This document shows, piece after piece, positions 35,480-44,067 of a DNA stretch of 64,000 nt. The stretch is from Ancylomarina subtilis (lineage in GTDB: Bacteria; Bacteroidota; Bacteroidia; Bacteroidales; Marinifilaceae), in contig NZ_SHKN01000006.1 of the NCBI RefSeq assembly GCF_004217115.1, forward strand, positions 1 to 64,000. Reading direction: 5' to 3'. Each line of letters begins with the position of its first letter. The first letter of the stretch is position 1. The notes under the pieces were generated by a model. It searched no databases. It saw only the letters and a list, made by a program, of their open reading frames with translations, and was not told the DNA's origin. Both the position numbers and the translations under genes were made by a program.

Positions 35480-35540
35480 GATATATCAGATTATTGCATA
35501 AGGTCGAGTTTGGAAAAACCGAACTTATACAGATTTGTTA

Positions 35541-36815
35541 TTAATTATCGAAATCATCTAAATCGAAATGAACCACATTCGATGTTCTTGGCGGTTCTGT
35601 TCGATGCAAGTTAATTTGCTTGCGTTTGTATGCAGGAATATCTTCGTTTTCTTGGATTTCAGCTTCGTTCATCATGCTGGCATCAAGTTTTTCGTTAAGC
35701 TTCTTTTCTGGCTCTGGTACAGGATCAAGTTCCAGCTGCAGTTTCTGTGTCTCTGTGACTTTAGCCGGGCCTTTCCCTCCTTTAAAAGCGTTGGGTTTAC
35801 TAGCAGTTACAGTTTGTGGTTTGGCTTGATAATCTTCGGACTCTTCATGATCGAAACCTGTTGCAATAATGGTTACAGAAACCTTATTACCCAAACTTTC
35901 ATCCTGACCGGTACCCCAGATGATATTACCACTATCACCTACTGCTTCATAAACATAGTCTGTAATTTCACCCACTTCGTCCATCGTTACCTCTTCGGTA
36001 CCTGATGTAATGTTTAGTAGGATTGATTTAGCCCCACGGACATCGTTGTTGTCTAGTAGAGGAGAGGTTAATGCCTCACGAATAGCTGTGACTGCACGAC
36101 CTTCGCCTTCAGCACTTGCTGATCCCATTACAGCCACACCACTGTCAGTCATCACGGTTTTAACATCTTCGAAGTCAACATTGATATAACCATGCAGTGT
36201 GATAATTTCAGCAATTCCTTTTGCTGCTGTAGCTAAAACATCATCGGCTTTTGAGAATGCTGTTGATAATTTTAGATCACCATATATTTCAGAAAGTTTA
36301 GCGTTGTCAATTACCAGAAGTGAATCAACACTTTCTTTCAGTTTTCTAATTCCTTCGATAGCCTGGTTGATACGTTGTCTTCCTTCGAATCGAAAAGGAA
36401 TGGTAACAATACCAACTGTTAGGATATTCATATCTTTTGCTGCTTTGGCTATGATTGGTGCAGCACCGGTACCCGTACCACCGCCCATACCAGCTGTGAT
36501 GAATACCATTTTGGTATTATCAGCCAATACTTCGCTGACATCGTCTAAGTTTTCAATAGCTGATTGCTCTCCTTTTTCAGGCTTGTTACCAGCACCTCGT
36601 CCTTCGGTTAAAGATTCGCCAAGTTGAATTTTTTTCGGCACGCTACTTTTTGCTAATGCCTGTGCATCGGTATTGCAGATAACAAAATCAACATCTTTAA
36701 TGCCCTGCTGATACATGTAGTTTACAGCATTGCCACCACCACCACCAACTCCAATTACTTTAATAATTGAAGATTCGTCTTCTACTAAGCCAAAGTCCAT
36801 TAATTCCTCGCTCAT
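35541..36815 (-). CDS. ftsZ: Cell division protein FtsZ, canonical copy
   Basis: 424 residues; the tubulin-like GTPase that builds the division ring. The GTP loop is GMGGGTGTGAAP, the N-terminal motif is IKVIGVGGGGGNAVN, and the T7 synergy loop is NVDFEDVKTVM. After a Pro/Lys-rich linker comes DIPAYKRKQINL (residues 392-403), which matches the canonical FtsZ C-terminal peptide (LDIPAFLRKQ in E. coli) that binds FtsA. A further 21 residues ending HFDLDDFDN extend past it. It is the second of two adjacent ftsZ genes; 163 bases containing inverted repeats separate them. Confidence 0.97.
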   Translation of the reverse strand: MSEELMDFGLVEDESSIIKVIGVGGGGGNAVNYMYQQGIKDVDFVICNTDAQALAKSSVPKKIQLGESLTEGRGAGNKPEKGEQSAIENLDDVSEVLADNTKMVFITAGMGGGTGTGAAPIIAKAAKDMNILTVGIVTIPFRFEGRQRINQAIEGIRKLKESVDSLLVIDNAKLSEIYGDLKLSTAFSKADDVLATAAKGIAEIITLHGYINVDFEDVKTVMTDSGVAVMGSASAEGEGRAVTAIREALTSPLLDNNDVRGAKSILLNITSGTEEVTMDEVGEITDYVYEAVGDSGNIIWGTGQDESLGNKVSVTIIATGFDHEESEDYQAKPQTVTASKPNAFKGGKGPAKVTETQKLQLELDPVPEPEKKLNEKLDASMMNEAEIQENEDIPAYKRKQINLHRTEPPRTSNVVHFDLDDFDN

Positions 36816-36896
36816 TAATCTATTGTATTTATCCTGGTTGGATATGTAATTGTAAAATAATAGTACCTCGCATTTTTGCGTTGCGAATTTAACGCT

Positions 36897-36962
36897 TAAT
36901 TAGTTATGCCTTGACCTTCCGGATCAATTTTCTAAATGAAATTTTGCAGGACGAACTAATTA
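36897..36962 (-). repeat. Inverted repeats in the leader of the downstream ftsZ
   Basis: TAATTAGTT (36897-36905) and AACTAATTA (36954-36962) are exact complements, 48 bases apart. Closer to the start lie a CGCA/TGCG hairpin (36868-36880) and a nearby GCGTT/AACGC pairing. They suggest a structured leader, or an internal promoter or operator, for the second ftsZ. Confidence 0.4.
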
Positions 36963-36978
36963 TGACTTCATTGTAAGT

Positions 36979-38280
36979 TTACATTGAAGTATCTTCTGTA
37001 TCGAATAGAGAACCTAAAGTATCTTTAAACCAACCGGATTTCTTCTCCTTCTTTTCTTTTTCTGCTTCGGGTGCAACAAAGGAGTCATTCGATTTTTTTG
37101 AGGCCTGTTTTTCTTTAAAATTATCAACCGTTTCCTCTTCCTCAATCACTTCTGTTTGACTCGAATTTTTTATTCTTGAGTTTGTATTTTTTCTTTTTGA
37201 GTGATTGGCTTCAGCTTCAAGCATCTCCGGGTTTTCAATAATCAGTTCGAGCTGAGGAGCCTTATTTTGCTCATGCTGTCGAGGCTGAATATTTAGTTCA
37301 GGAATCGGATTGTCCGAGAATCCCGTAGCTATAATGGTTACACTTAACTCATCCTGACAGGATTCACTATAACCATTTCCCCAAATAATATTCACATCAT
37401 TCCCAACAACTGCTTGAACATATTCGGTGATTTCAGTTACTTCCATCATGGTTGCTTCCTCTTTCCCTGAAATGATATTAAGCAGAATATTACGGGCACC
37501 GTAAATATTGTTGCTGTTTAATAATGGTGAATTCAGCGCCTGCTTAATTGCTTTAATAGCTCTGTCTTCACCTGCTATGCTAGCCGATCCCATTATGGCA
37601 ACACCCGAGTTACGCATCACGGTTTCAACATCGGCAAAGTCGACATTAACATAGCCATGAACTGTAATGATTTCAGCAATAGATTTGGCGGCTATAGACA
37701 AAACACTGTCGGCCTGTGCAAAAGCTTCGGAGAGTTTTAAGTCCCCAAACATACTTCTGAGTTTCTCATTGTTGATAATCAATAAGGCATCGACATGTTT
37801 TTCTAAATTTTCGATCCCCTCAAGAGCTTGCTGAACCCGGCGTTTCCCTTCAAATAAAAACGGAATGGTAACAATGCCAACGGTAAGGATATCTCTTTCC
37901 TTAGCCAGCTCAGCAATAACAGGTGCTGCACCAGTACCTGTACCACCACCCATACCAGAAGTGATGAAAACCATTTTGGTTTTTTCACCCAAAATCTTAT
38001 TAACTTCTTCGATGCTTTCTATAGCCGATTGTCGACCCTTCTCAGGTTTATTTCCTGCGCCTCGACCTTCGGTTAAGCTTTTCCCCAATTGTATTTTAAA
38101 AGGAATGGGGCTGTCAATTAAAGCCTGTGAATCGGTATTGCAAATCACAAAACCGACATCCTTAATACCTTCCTTATACATGTGATTGACAGCGTTACTT
38201 CCACCGCCTCCTACACCAATAACTTTGATCATTGATTCTTCTTTTTCTTCGAAATCAACAGGTAGTAAATCGTCAATCAT
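36979..38280 (-). CDS. FtsZ paralog with a non-canonical C-terminal tail
   Basis: 433 residues and clearly FtsZ over its first 320: IKVIGVGGGGSNAVN, GTP loop GMGGGTGTGAAP, T7 loop NVDFADVETVM. Catalytic residues are therefore kept. The tail of about 110 residues is highly charged and lacks the DIPAYKRKQ-type peptide seen in the adjacent copy. It ends instead in GWFKDTLGSLFDTEDTSM, an amphipathic aromatic helix. It follows ftsA by 114 bases. A tail of this kind could bind a different partner or the membrane, or modulate the canonical FtsZ through co-polymerisation; that is inference. Two complete tandem ftsZ genes in one dcw cluster are uncommon. Confidence 0.93.
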   Translation of the reverse strand: MIDDLLPVDFEEKEESMIKVIGVGGGGSNAVNHMYKEGIKDVGFVICNTDSQALIDSPIPFKIQLGKSLTEGRGAGNKPEKGRQSAIESIEEVNKILGEKTKMVFITSGMGGGTGTGAAPVIAELAKERDILTVGIVTIPFLFEGKRRVQQALEGIENLEKHVDALLIINNEKLRSMFGDLKLSEAFAQADSVLSIAAKSIAEIITVHGYVNVDFADVETVMRNSGVAIMGSASIAGEDRAIKAIKQALNSPLLNSNNIYGARNILLNIISGKEEATMMEVTEITEYVQAVVGNDVNIIWGNGYSESCQDELSVTIIATGFSDNPIPELNIQPRQHEQNKAPQLELIIENPEMLEAEANHSKRKNTNSRIKNSSQTEVIEEEETVDNFKEKQASKKSNDSFVAPEAEKEKKEKKSGWFKDTLGSLFDTEDTSM

Positions 38281-38394
38281 AACTTAGGGTTTATTGTGTT
38301 TTTTAATAAAATACAAATAAATGAAATTAGAATTTGATAGTGATATCCAGGGGAATTCATAATCCACACTAATTTGTTTTTTCAGATTCTCATA

Positions 38395-39645
38395 TTAATT
38401 ATCAAAAAGGGTTTCAAAGAATTGCTTTAAACCTCTTTTTCTTGTTTTAGTAGTTGTTTGGTTCGCTACACCATCGCTGGGTTTGTGTTGAAGTTTGTTT
38501 AAACCATTCAATAGCAAACCAATACTGGTTGCGTACATTGGAAGGTTTATCGCTTCGTCAACCTTAATCATAGATGACGCATTAGGGTAACCAATTCGAA
38601 CATCTAAACCTAACGTTTCCTTGGTTAAGATATCCAGATTTTTCAGCATTGCACCCCCACCGGTAAGGACAATTCCTGCACCGAGTTTATCGCCATAAGG
38701 TGTCATATCAATCTGGTATTTCACGCGATCCAAAATCTCTTCCATGCGACACTGTATGATTTGTGCGACGGTTTTAAATGCAATCTCTTTAGGATCCCAA
38801 CCTCCGGTTTGCGGAATATTGACCACCTTGTCGCTATCAGCTAATTGCTCAACAGCCTCACCAAATTGAATCTTTAGAGCTTCAGCCTGTTTCAGCAATA
38901 AATGGCAACCTTCTTTGATATCCTTTGTTACCACATCGCCACCAAATGGAATAACGGCGGTGTGACGAAGAACACCATCAAAATAAAGTGTAATATCTGT
39001 TGTTCCGCCACCTATATCAACCAATACAACTCCAGCCTCTTTTTCTTCCTGAGTTAATACAGCAAGAGAAGATGCCAAAGGTTCCAGAACGAGTTCTTCT
39101 ATATCAATATCAACAGCTTTTACACAATTTTCGATATTTCTGGCTGAAGCCGTTCTTCCAATAATGATATTAAAATTACCATCAAGTCGGCGTCCTGCCA
39201 TCCCCAGAGGGTTGGTGATGCCCTTATCCTTGTCAACCACATAGTCTTGTGGAATGACATGAAGAATTTGTTCGCCAACCTGAATTGGGATTCTGAAATT
39301 TTCTTTCAAGATGGTATCAATATCTTCCTGAGTAATAATTTCAGAACCGTTTTGGATGTATTTAAACTGTCGGTTCTTTAAACTTCTAATATGTTGTCCG
39401 GCGATACCAACGTATGCCTTATCAATTCTAAGATTTGTATTCTTTTGTAACTTGTCAACCACTTCGCGGATGGCTTCAATGGTTTGATTAATATTTTGGA
39501 TAACTCCCTTAACAACTCCTGTCGATTTGGTTTTTTCTAAACCCAGTATTTGAAGTTCTCCGTTGGATGTAACTTTCCCCGCAATGGCAACAATTTTGGT
39601 TGTTCCAATATCTATGGCCGCTATAATTTCATTTGTGTTGATCAT
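38395..39645 (-). CDS. ftsA: Cell division protein FtsA
   Basis: 416 residues; the actin-like ATPase that tethers FtsZ to the membrane. Phosphate-1 is AAIDIGTTKIVAI, the SHS2 (1C) domain covers about residues 85-160, phosphate-2 is VLVDIGGGTTDITLY and the adenosine loop is GIVLTGGGAMLKNL. The C-terminus ends in KTRKRGLKQFFETLFDN, an amphipathic membrane-targeting helix as in other FtsA proteins. It begins one base after ftsQ. Length is normal (E. coli 420). Confidence 0.97.
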   Translation of the reverse strand: MINTNEIIAAIDIGTTKIVAIAGKVTSNGELQILGLEKTKSTGVVKGVIQNINQTIEAIREVVDKLQKNTNLRIDKAYVGIAGQHIRSLKNRQFKYIQNGSEIITQEDIDTILKENFRIPIQVGEQILHVIPQDYVVDKDKGITNPLGMAGRRLDGNFNIIIGRTASARNIENCVKAVDIDIEELVLEPLASSLAVLTQEEKEAGVVLVDIGGGTTDITLYFDGVLRHTAVIPFGGDVVTKDIKEGCHLLLKQAEALKIQFGEAVEQLADSDKVVNIPQTGGWDPKEIAFKTVAQIIQCRMEEILDRVKYQIDMTPYGDKLGAGIVLTGGGAMLKNLDILTKETLGLDVRIGYPNASSMIKVDEAINLPMYATSIGLLLNGLNKLQHKPSDGVANQTTTKTRKRGLKQFFETLFDN

Positions 39646-39646
39646 C

Positions 39647-40378
39647 CTATTGCCTTTTTGTACATACGATCTGATTCTCGTATTTCAAATTTATCTTTTT
39701 GTATTTGTTCCAACCTACGGTTGAAAACCCATCTTTGTATAATGCAAAGAGTTTTGAAAATTTCCTTTCAAAATTGTCGATTTTCCCGAGTTCAATCTTT
39801 TGACCACCAACTCTTGGGATTAAAATGTATTCATCATTCGAATCTACATAGATTTGGTTGATTTGTGAAGACCAAAATTCATCTTTTGTGATAAAATTTA
39901 CGAGGGGGATCAGTTCAGTCTCAATCATTTTATCTTTGATGTGACCTGAAATAACCAAAACTCTTGCTGTATAGTTCGAAGATAGTGGCATTCGTTTCCC
40001 TTCCTCGTCAATATAAAAGCCTTTACCTTTTAATAATCGAACAATCGGTTTGCGTTGCTCGATATCGAGATGTAAGCAACCCGAAAGGGAATTAAAAGCT
40101 TCGGCATTTTTAACTGATGGGATTTTGTTAATTAAATTTTCTAAATTTTCCTTATTGATACTTGCAGCATTACTACCTATAATGTTGGGATGATTTTTAA
40201 GAATAAGCTTTTTGATTTCTGAATCGGAAATAAAATGCGTGTTTAAACTATCAATAATATTGATATCAATACCAGTAATCAGCATGGCATCACTTTTCTT
40301 GTTCACGAAGGCAAACGTAAAAATGATGTAGGCTAATAATGCCAAAGTGATTAATATGGGTTTGATTTTTTTTAGCAT
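39647..40378 (-). CDS. ftsQ: Cell division protein FtsQ
   Basis: 243 residues; a bitopic divisome protein. One N-terminal membrane helix (ILITLALLAYIIFTFAFV) is followed by a periplasmic POTRA-like region with LKNHPNIIG, IPSVKNAEAFNSLSGCLHLD and IEQRKPIVRLL, then FYIDEEGKRMPLSS as in Bacteroidota FtsQ. It overlaps murC by seven bases and abuts ftsA, so it is translationally linked to both. Sequence conservation of FtsQ is low, and the call rests on size, topology and position. Confidence 0.9.
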   Translation of the reverse strand: MLKKIKPILITLALLAYIIFTFAFVNKKSDAMLITGIDINIIDSLNTHFISDSEIKKLILKNHPNIIGSNAASINKENLENLINKIPSVKNAEAFNSLSGCLHLDIEQRKPIVRLLKGKGFYIDEEGKRMPLSSNYTARVLVISGHIKDKMIETELIPLVNFITKDEFWSSQINQIYVDSNDEYILIPRVGGQKIELGKIDNFERKFSKLFALYKDGFSTVGWNKYKKINLKYENQIVCTKRQ

Positions 40379-41745
40379 TTTATTCTTTGATTCATAGTGT
40401 GTTCCAGTGGTTTAACGAGCTTGTCGATGTCACCTGCTCCCAAAGTTAATAATACTTCTATTTCGCTCTGTTCAATTTGTTCAATTAATTCTTCTTTTGA
40501 GCAAATTCTGCCCTTTTTTGTCATCTTATCTAAGATTAAATTAGAGCTGATACCCTCAATCGGTAATTCCCGGGCAGGGTAAATATCCAACAAAATAATT
40601 TCATCTAACAGATCTAAACTTTCCGCAAATCCATCGGCAAAATCACGAGTTCGGGTATACAGATGAGGCTGAAATATGCCTGTGATTTTTTTATTAGGAT
40701 AAATAGCTTTGACCGATGAAATACTTTCCCAAAGTTCCTTTGGATGATGTGCATAGTCATCAATAAAGACTAAATTTTCACTCTTGATTCGATAGTCGAA
40801 GCGTCGACGAACGCCCTTAAAATTATTCAGAGCAAATCGGAGTTCATCCTGACTGACCCCACAAATTAATGCAACGGCGCTTGCGGCAATTGCATTTTCA
40901 ACATTTATCCGACCCGGATATGAAAGCTTTAATCCTTCGATACATCCTTCCGGATGTACCAGATCGAATTGATATAAACCTTGAACCAACTTTAGGTTTT
41001 TGGCATAGAAATCAGCTTCTTCCTCTAAGGAATATGAATAAAGATTGACATCAGATGGCTTTAGAGGCAGGCCTTTTTTGTGTACCAAATGACCACCTTT
41101 CTTTATTTGTCTGACATAATCTTGGAATGTTTTCTCCAATTCCTCTTTCTTACCATAGATATCCAGATGGTCAGCATCCATTGATGTGACAACGGCTACC
41201 TGAGGATGAAGTTGAAGAAAGGATCGGTCGAATTCATCCGCTTCTAAAACCACCCAGGGACTTGTTTTTGACAAAAGCAGGTTGGTGTTGTAATTTCTTG
41301 AAATACCACCTAAAAAGGCGTTGCAATCCAAAGCAGAACTTTTAAATATATGGGCAGTTAAACTGGATACGGTCGTTTTACCATGTGTACCAGCAATACC
41401 GACGCCATTCAAAGGATCAGACAAAAAACCCAAAACCTGGGCTCTCTTCATCAGAAGAAAATTTTCCTTTTTGAAGAAAGTCAACTGTTCGTGGTTGGAT
41501 GGAATGGCGGGGGTGTAGACCACCAAGGTCTCCTCTTTGTTGAGATAAATTTCTGGAATTTGCTGAATGCCATCGTTAAATACAATACCAATGCCTTCTT
41601 TCTCTAATTCACCCGTAAGTAAGGTTTGAGTTTTGTCATAACCATACACATTTTTCCCAATGGCCTTGAAATAGCGTGCAATTGCACTCATGCCAATGCC
41701 TCCAATGCCAACAAAATAGATGTTCTTAAAATCCTTGATATTCAT
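40372..41745 (-). CDS. murC: UDP-N-acetylmuramate--L-alanine ligase
   Basis: About 457 residues from ATG 41745 (MNIKDFKNIYFVG); ATGs at 41748 and 41772 are in frame and add one or nine residues that the family does not need. It adds the first amino acid of the peptide stem. The nucleotide motif is YFVGIGGIGMSAIARYF, the ATP loop GIAGTHGKTTVSS, and the metal/substrate block FIDDYAHHPKEL. The ligase tail has LLTLGAGDIDKL. It lies between murG and ftsQ and overlaps ftsQ by seven bases. Confidence 0.97.
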   Translation of the reverse strand: MNIKDFKNIYFVGIGGIGMSAIARYFKAIGKNVYGYDKTQTLLTGELEKEGIGIVFNDGIQQIPEIYLNKEETLVVYTPAIPSNHEQLTFFKKENFLLMKRAQVLGFLSDPLNGVGIAGTHGKTTVSSLTAHIFKSSALDCNAFLGGISRNYNTNLLLSKTSPWVVLEADEFDRSFLQLHPQVAVVTSMDADHLDIYGKKEELEKTFQDYVRQIKKGGHLVHKKGLPLKPSDVNLYSYSLEEEADFYAKNLKLVQGLYQFDLVHPEGCIEGLKLSYPGRINVENAIAASAVALICGVSQDELRFALNNFKGVRRRFDYRIKSENLVFIDDYAHHPKELWESISSVKAIYPNKKITGIFQPHLYTRTRDFADGFAESLDLLDEIILLDIYPARELPIEGISSNLILDKMTKKGRICSKEELIEQIEQSEIEVLLTLGAGDIDKLVKPLEHTMNQRIKC

Positions 41746-41793
41746 CATTTCTCTGCCTGTATGTGAATTCATTTAAGTCTGCAAGACCTAAAT

Positions 41794-42897
41794 TTATTGC
41801 TTAATCATTTTTAATATCTCTTCTGCAATTTCGTCTGCAGCATTTGGTTTTGCCAATAAAGCAATATTCTCACGAAGCTTTGCTAATTTGGATTCATCAT
41901 GTAATAGCAATAAGGATTCGTCGACCAATCGTTCTTTCGATTCAATATCCGGAATCATCAGGGCTGCGTCCTGATTAACCAAAGCCATGGCATTTTTTGT
42001 TTGATGATCTTCCGAAACATTAGGAGATGGGACTAAAATGCAAGCCTTTCTTACTAAACAAAGTTCTGAAATTGTTCCTGCACCCGCTCTTGAGATAACA
42101 AGGTCGGCACAGGCATATGCTAAATCCATTCGGGAAACGAAATCATAAAGCTGAATATTGTCCATATTGGCTTTTGAAAGTTTTTCTTTCATCTCCTGAT
42201 GATAGAATTTACCACACTGCCAAATGACTTGAACAGTCTCATCTCTCAAAGCCTCAATATTTTCGATAATACTGTGATTAATAGTTCTTGCTCCTAAGCT
42301 TCCTCCAATAACCAAAAGTGTTTTTTTGTTTGGATCAAGATTGAAAAATTGTTGTGCTTCCAATCTTAAATCATCTAGTTTGGCAAGGTCTTTCCTTACC
42401 GGATTTCCAGTGAATAATATCTTATCGGCAGGAAAAAAGCGATCCATCCCCTTGTAAGCCACACAAATTTTATTGGCTTTCTTAGCTAACAGTTTATTGG
42501 TGATTCCTGCATAGGAATTCTGTTCCTGAATTAGAGATGGGATGCCCATTTTGTTTGCAGTATGCAATAAAGGTCCACTGGCATAACCACCTACCCCAAC
42601 TACAGCATTAGGCTTAAATTCTTTTATGATTTTTTTAGCCTTGCGAAGACTTTTGAATAATCGCGAGAAAAACTTAAGATTCTCTTTGCTAAAATTTCGT
42701 TGTAATCCTCTTATGGGAAGACCAACAATTTTGTAACCAGCTGCCGGAACTTTTTCCATTTCCATTTTACCTTCGGCACCTACGAAAAGAATCTCGATAT
42801 CGTCTTGTTTGGCTTTTAAGGCATTGGCAATAGAAATTGCCGGATAAATGTGTCCTCCGGTTCCTCCTCCGCTAACTATTATTTTAATTTTCGACAT
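41794..42897 (-). CDS. murG: UDP-GlcNAc--undecaprenyl-pyrophosphoryl-MurNAc-pentapeptide transferase
   Basis: 367 residues; makes lipid II from lipid I on the inner face of the membrane. The N-terminal Rossmann loop is SGGGTGGHIYPA, followed by VGVGGYASGPLLHTANKMG and IQEQNSYAG. The UDP-GlcNAc site has IGGSLGARTIN, ISRAGAGTISEL and PSPNVSEDHQTKNA. It overlaps the end of ftsW by 14 bases. Length matches the family. Confidence 0.97.
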   Translation of the reverse strand: MSKIKIIVSGGGTGGHIYPAISIANALKAKQDDIEILFVGAEGKMEMEKVPAAGYKIVGLPIRGLQRNFSKENLKFFSRLFKSLRKAKKIIKEFKPNAVVGVGGYASGPLLHTANKMGIPSLIQEQNSYAGITNKLLAKKANKICVAYKGMDRFFPADKILFTGNPVRKDLAKLDDLRLEAQQFFNLDPNKKTLLVIGGSLGARTINHSIIENIEALRDETVQVIWQCGKFYHQEMKEKLSKANMDNIQLYDFVSRMDLAYACADLVISRAGAGTISELCLVRKACILVPSPNVSEDHQTKNAMALVNQDAALMIPDIESKERLVDESLLLLHDESKLAKLRENIALLAKPNAADEIAEEILKMIKQ

Positions 42898-44056
42898 GGT
42901 TTACTATTTCTTGTTCTTTAACTGATCGGCTAACACTTAAAATCATTCCCAGGGCCGCACTTGTAAATATTAATGAGGTTCCCCCCATACTGACCAGTGG
43001 CAGGGGTTGTCCTGTTACGGGTATTAGATTTATCGAAACGGCCATATTTGTTAAGGCTTGTGCGACAATACTTAAACTGAGCCCGATGACGAGAAAGGCC
43101 GGGAACGTTCGATCACATTTCCGGACAATTGAGCCCGCCCGATATATTAGGAATAGGTACAAAGCCAGAATCCCAAATCCGCCAACCCAGCCCCATTCTT
43201 CAAGAATAATGGCGTAGATAAAATCGGAATATGGATGTGGTAAGAAATTTCTTTGATCGCTGTTACCTGGTCCTTTACCTAAAATACCACCTGAAACGAC
43301 TGCTATTTTTGCCTGATCAACCTGATAGTTTTGTCCATTATCTTCTTTTTGCTCTCCAAGTCCGGCAAAATTAAGAATCCTGTTTCTAACGGTATGAATA
43401 CGCCCGAAGCTATCGGGTAGGAATGGGGCTATGATTAGTAATACAATGATTAAACCCAAACCAATTCCCATGGTCCCTAGCAGATACTTGGCTGAAATAC
43501 GTCCAATAAACATGAGCATCAAACAAATGCCACCTAAGAGGGCAGAGGTTGAAAAGTCATCGAGAAAGATAATGCCGCATACCACTCCAATTGAAGCAAT
43601 GATTTTCCAGAAGGCCTCTTTCTGACATTCTTTATCGGTTTGAAACTTAGAGAGAATTCTTGACACAAACAGAATTAAAGCAAGTTTGGCAAGTTCAGAG
43701 GGCTGAAAATTAAAACCAATGACCGGGATGGTAATCCATCTTGAAGCCTGATTTAAGTTTACGCCGACAATTTTTGCTAGTAATAACATACCTACAGCCA
43801 CAACTAAGCCCATGTTGGCCCAGCTGGAATAGTGCTTGTATGGAATTTTGTGGGTGACCCAAATGATGAAGTAACACCCCAGCAATAAGACCAGTTGTTT
43901 GATGAAAAAATAGGACGTATTTCCCCCTTTCACCTTATACGCCAGGGTTCCGGTTGAACTGTAGACTACTAAAAGCGAAATGATCGAAAGGAGAAATATG
44001 ATGATCCATATGACCTTATCACCTTGTAATTTAAAATTGTTGATAAATCGTCCCAT
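42884..44056 (-). CDS. ftsW: Peptidoglycan glycosyltransferase FtsW
   Basis: 390 residues with about ten transmembrane helices of the SEDS family. It polymerises lipid II at the septum with its partner FtsI. Conserved marks are LLVVYSSTGTLAY, GFNFQPSELAKLALILF, GILGKGPGNSDQRNFLPHPYSDFIYAIILEE-type loop (the catalytic Asp lies in this region in the family), GLSLSIVAQALTNMAVS and LPLVSMGGTSLIF. It lies between murD and murG, the standard place. Confidence 0.96.
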   Translation of the reverse strand: MGRFINNFKLQGDKVIWIIIFLLSIISLLVVYSSTGTLAYKVKGGNTSYFFIKQLVLLLGCYFIIWVTHKIPYKHYSSWANMGLVVAVGMLLLAKIVGVNLNQASRWITIPVIGFNFQPSELAKLALILFVSRILSKFQTDKECQKEAFWKIIASIGVVCGIIFLDDFSTSALLGGICLMLMFIGRISAKYLLGTMGIGLGLIIVLLIIAPFLPDSFGRIHTVRNRILNFAGLGEQKEDNGQNYQVDQAKIAVVSGGILGKGPGNSDQRNFLPHPYSDFIYAIILEEWGWVGGFGILALYLFLIYRAGSIVRKCDRTFPAFLVIGLSLSIVAQALTNMAVSINLIPVTGQPLPLVSMGGTSLIFTSAALGMILSVSRSVKEQEIVNHVEN

Positions 44057-44067
44057 CTAAGTTTTAA

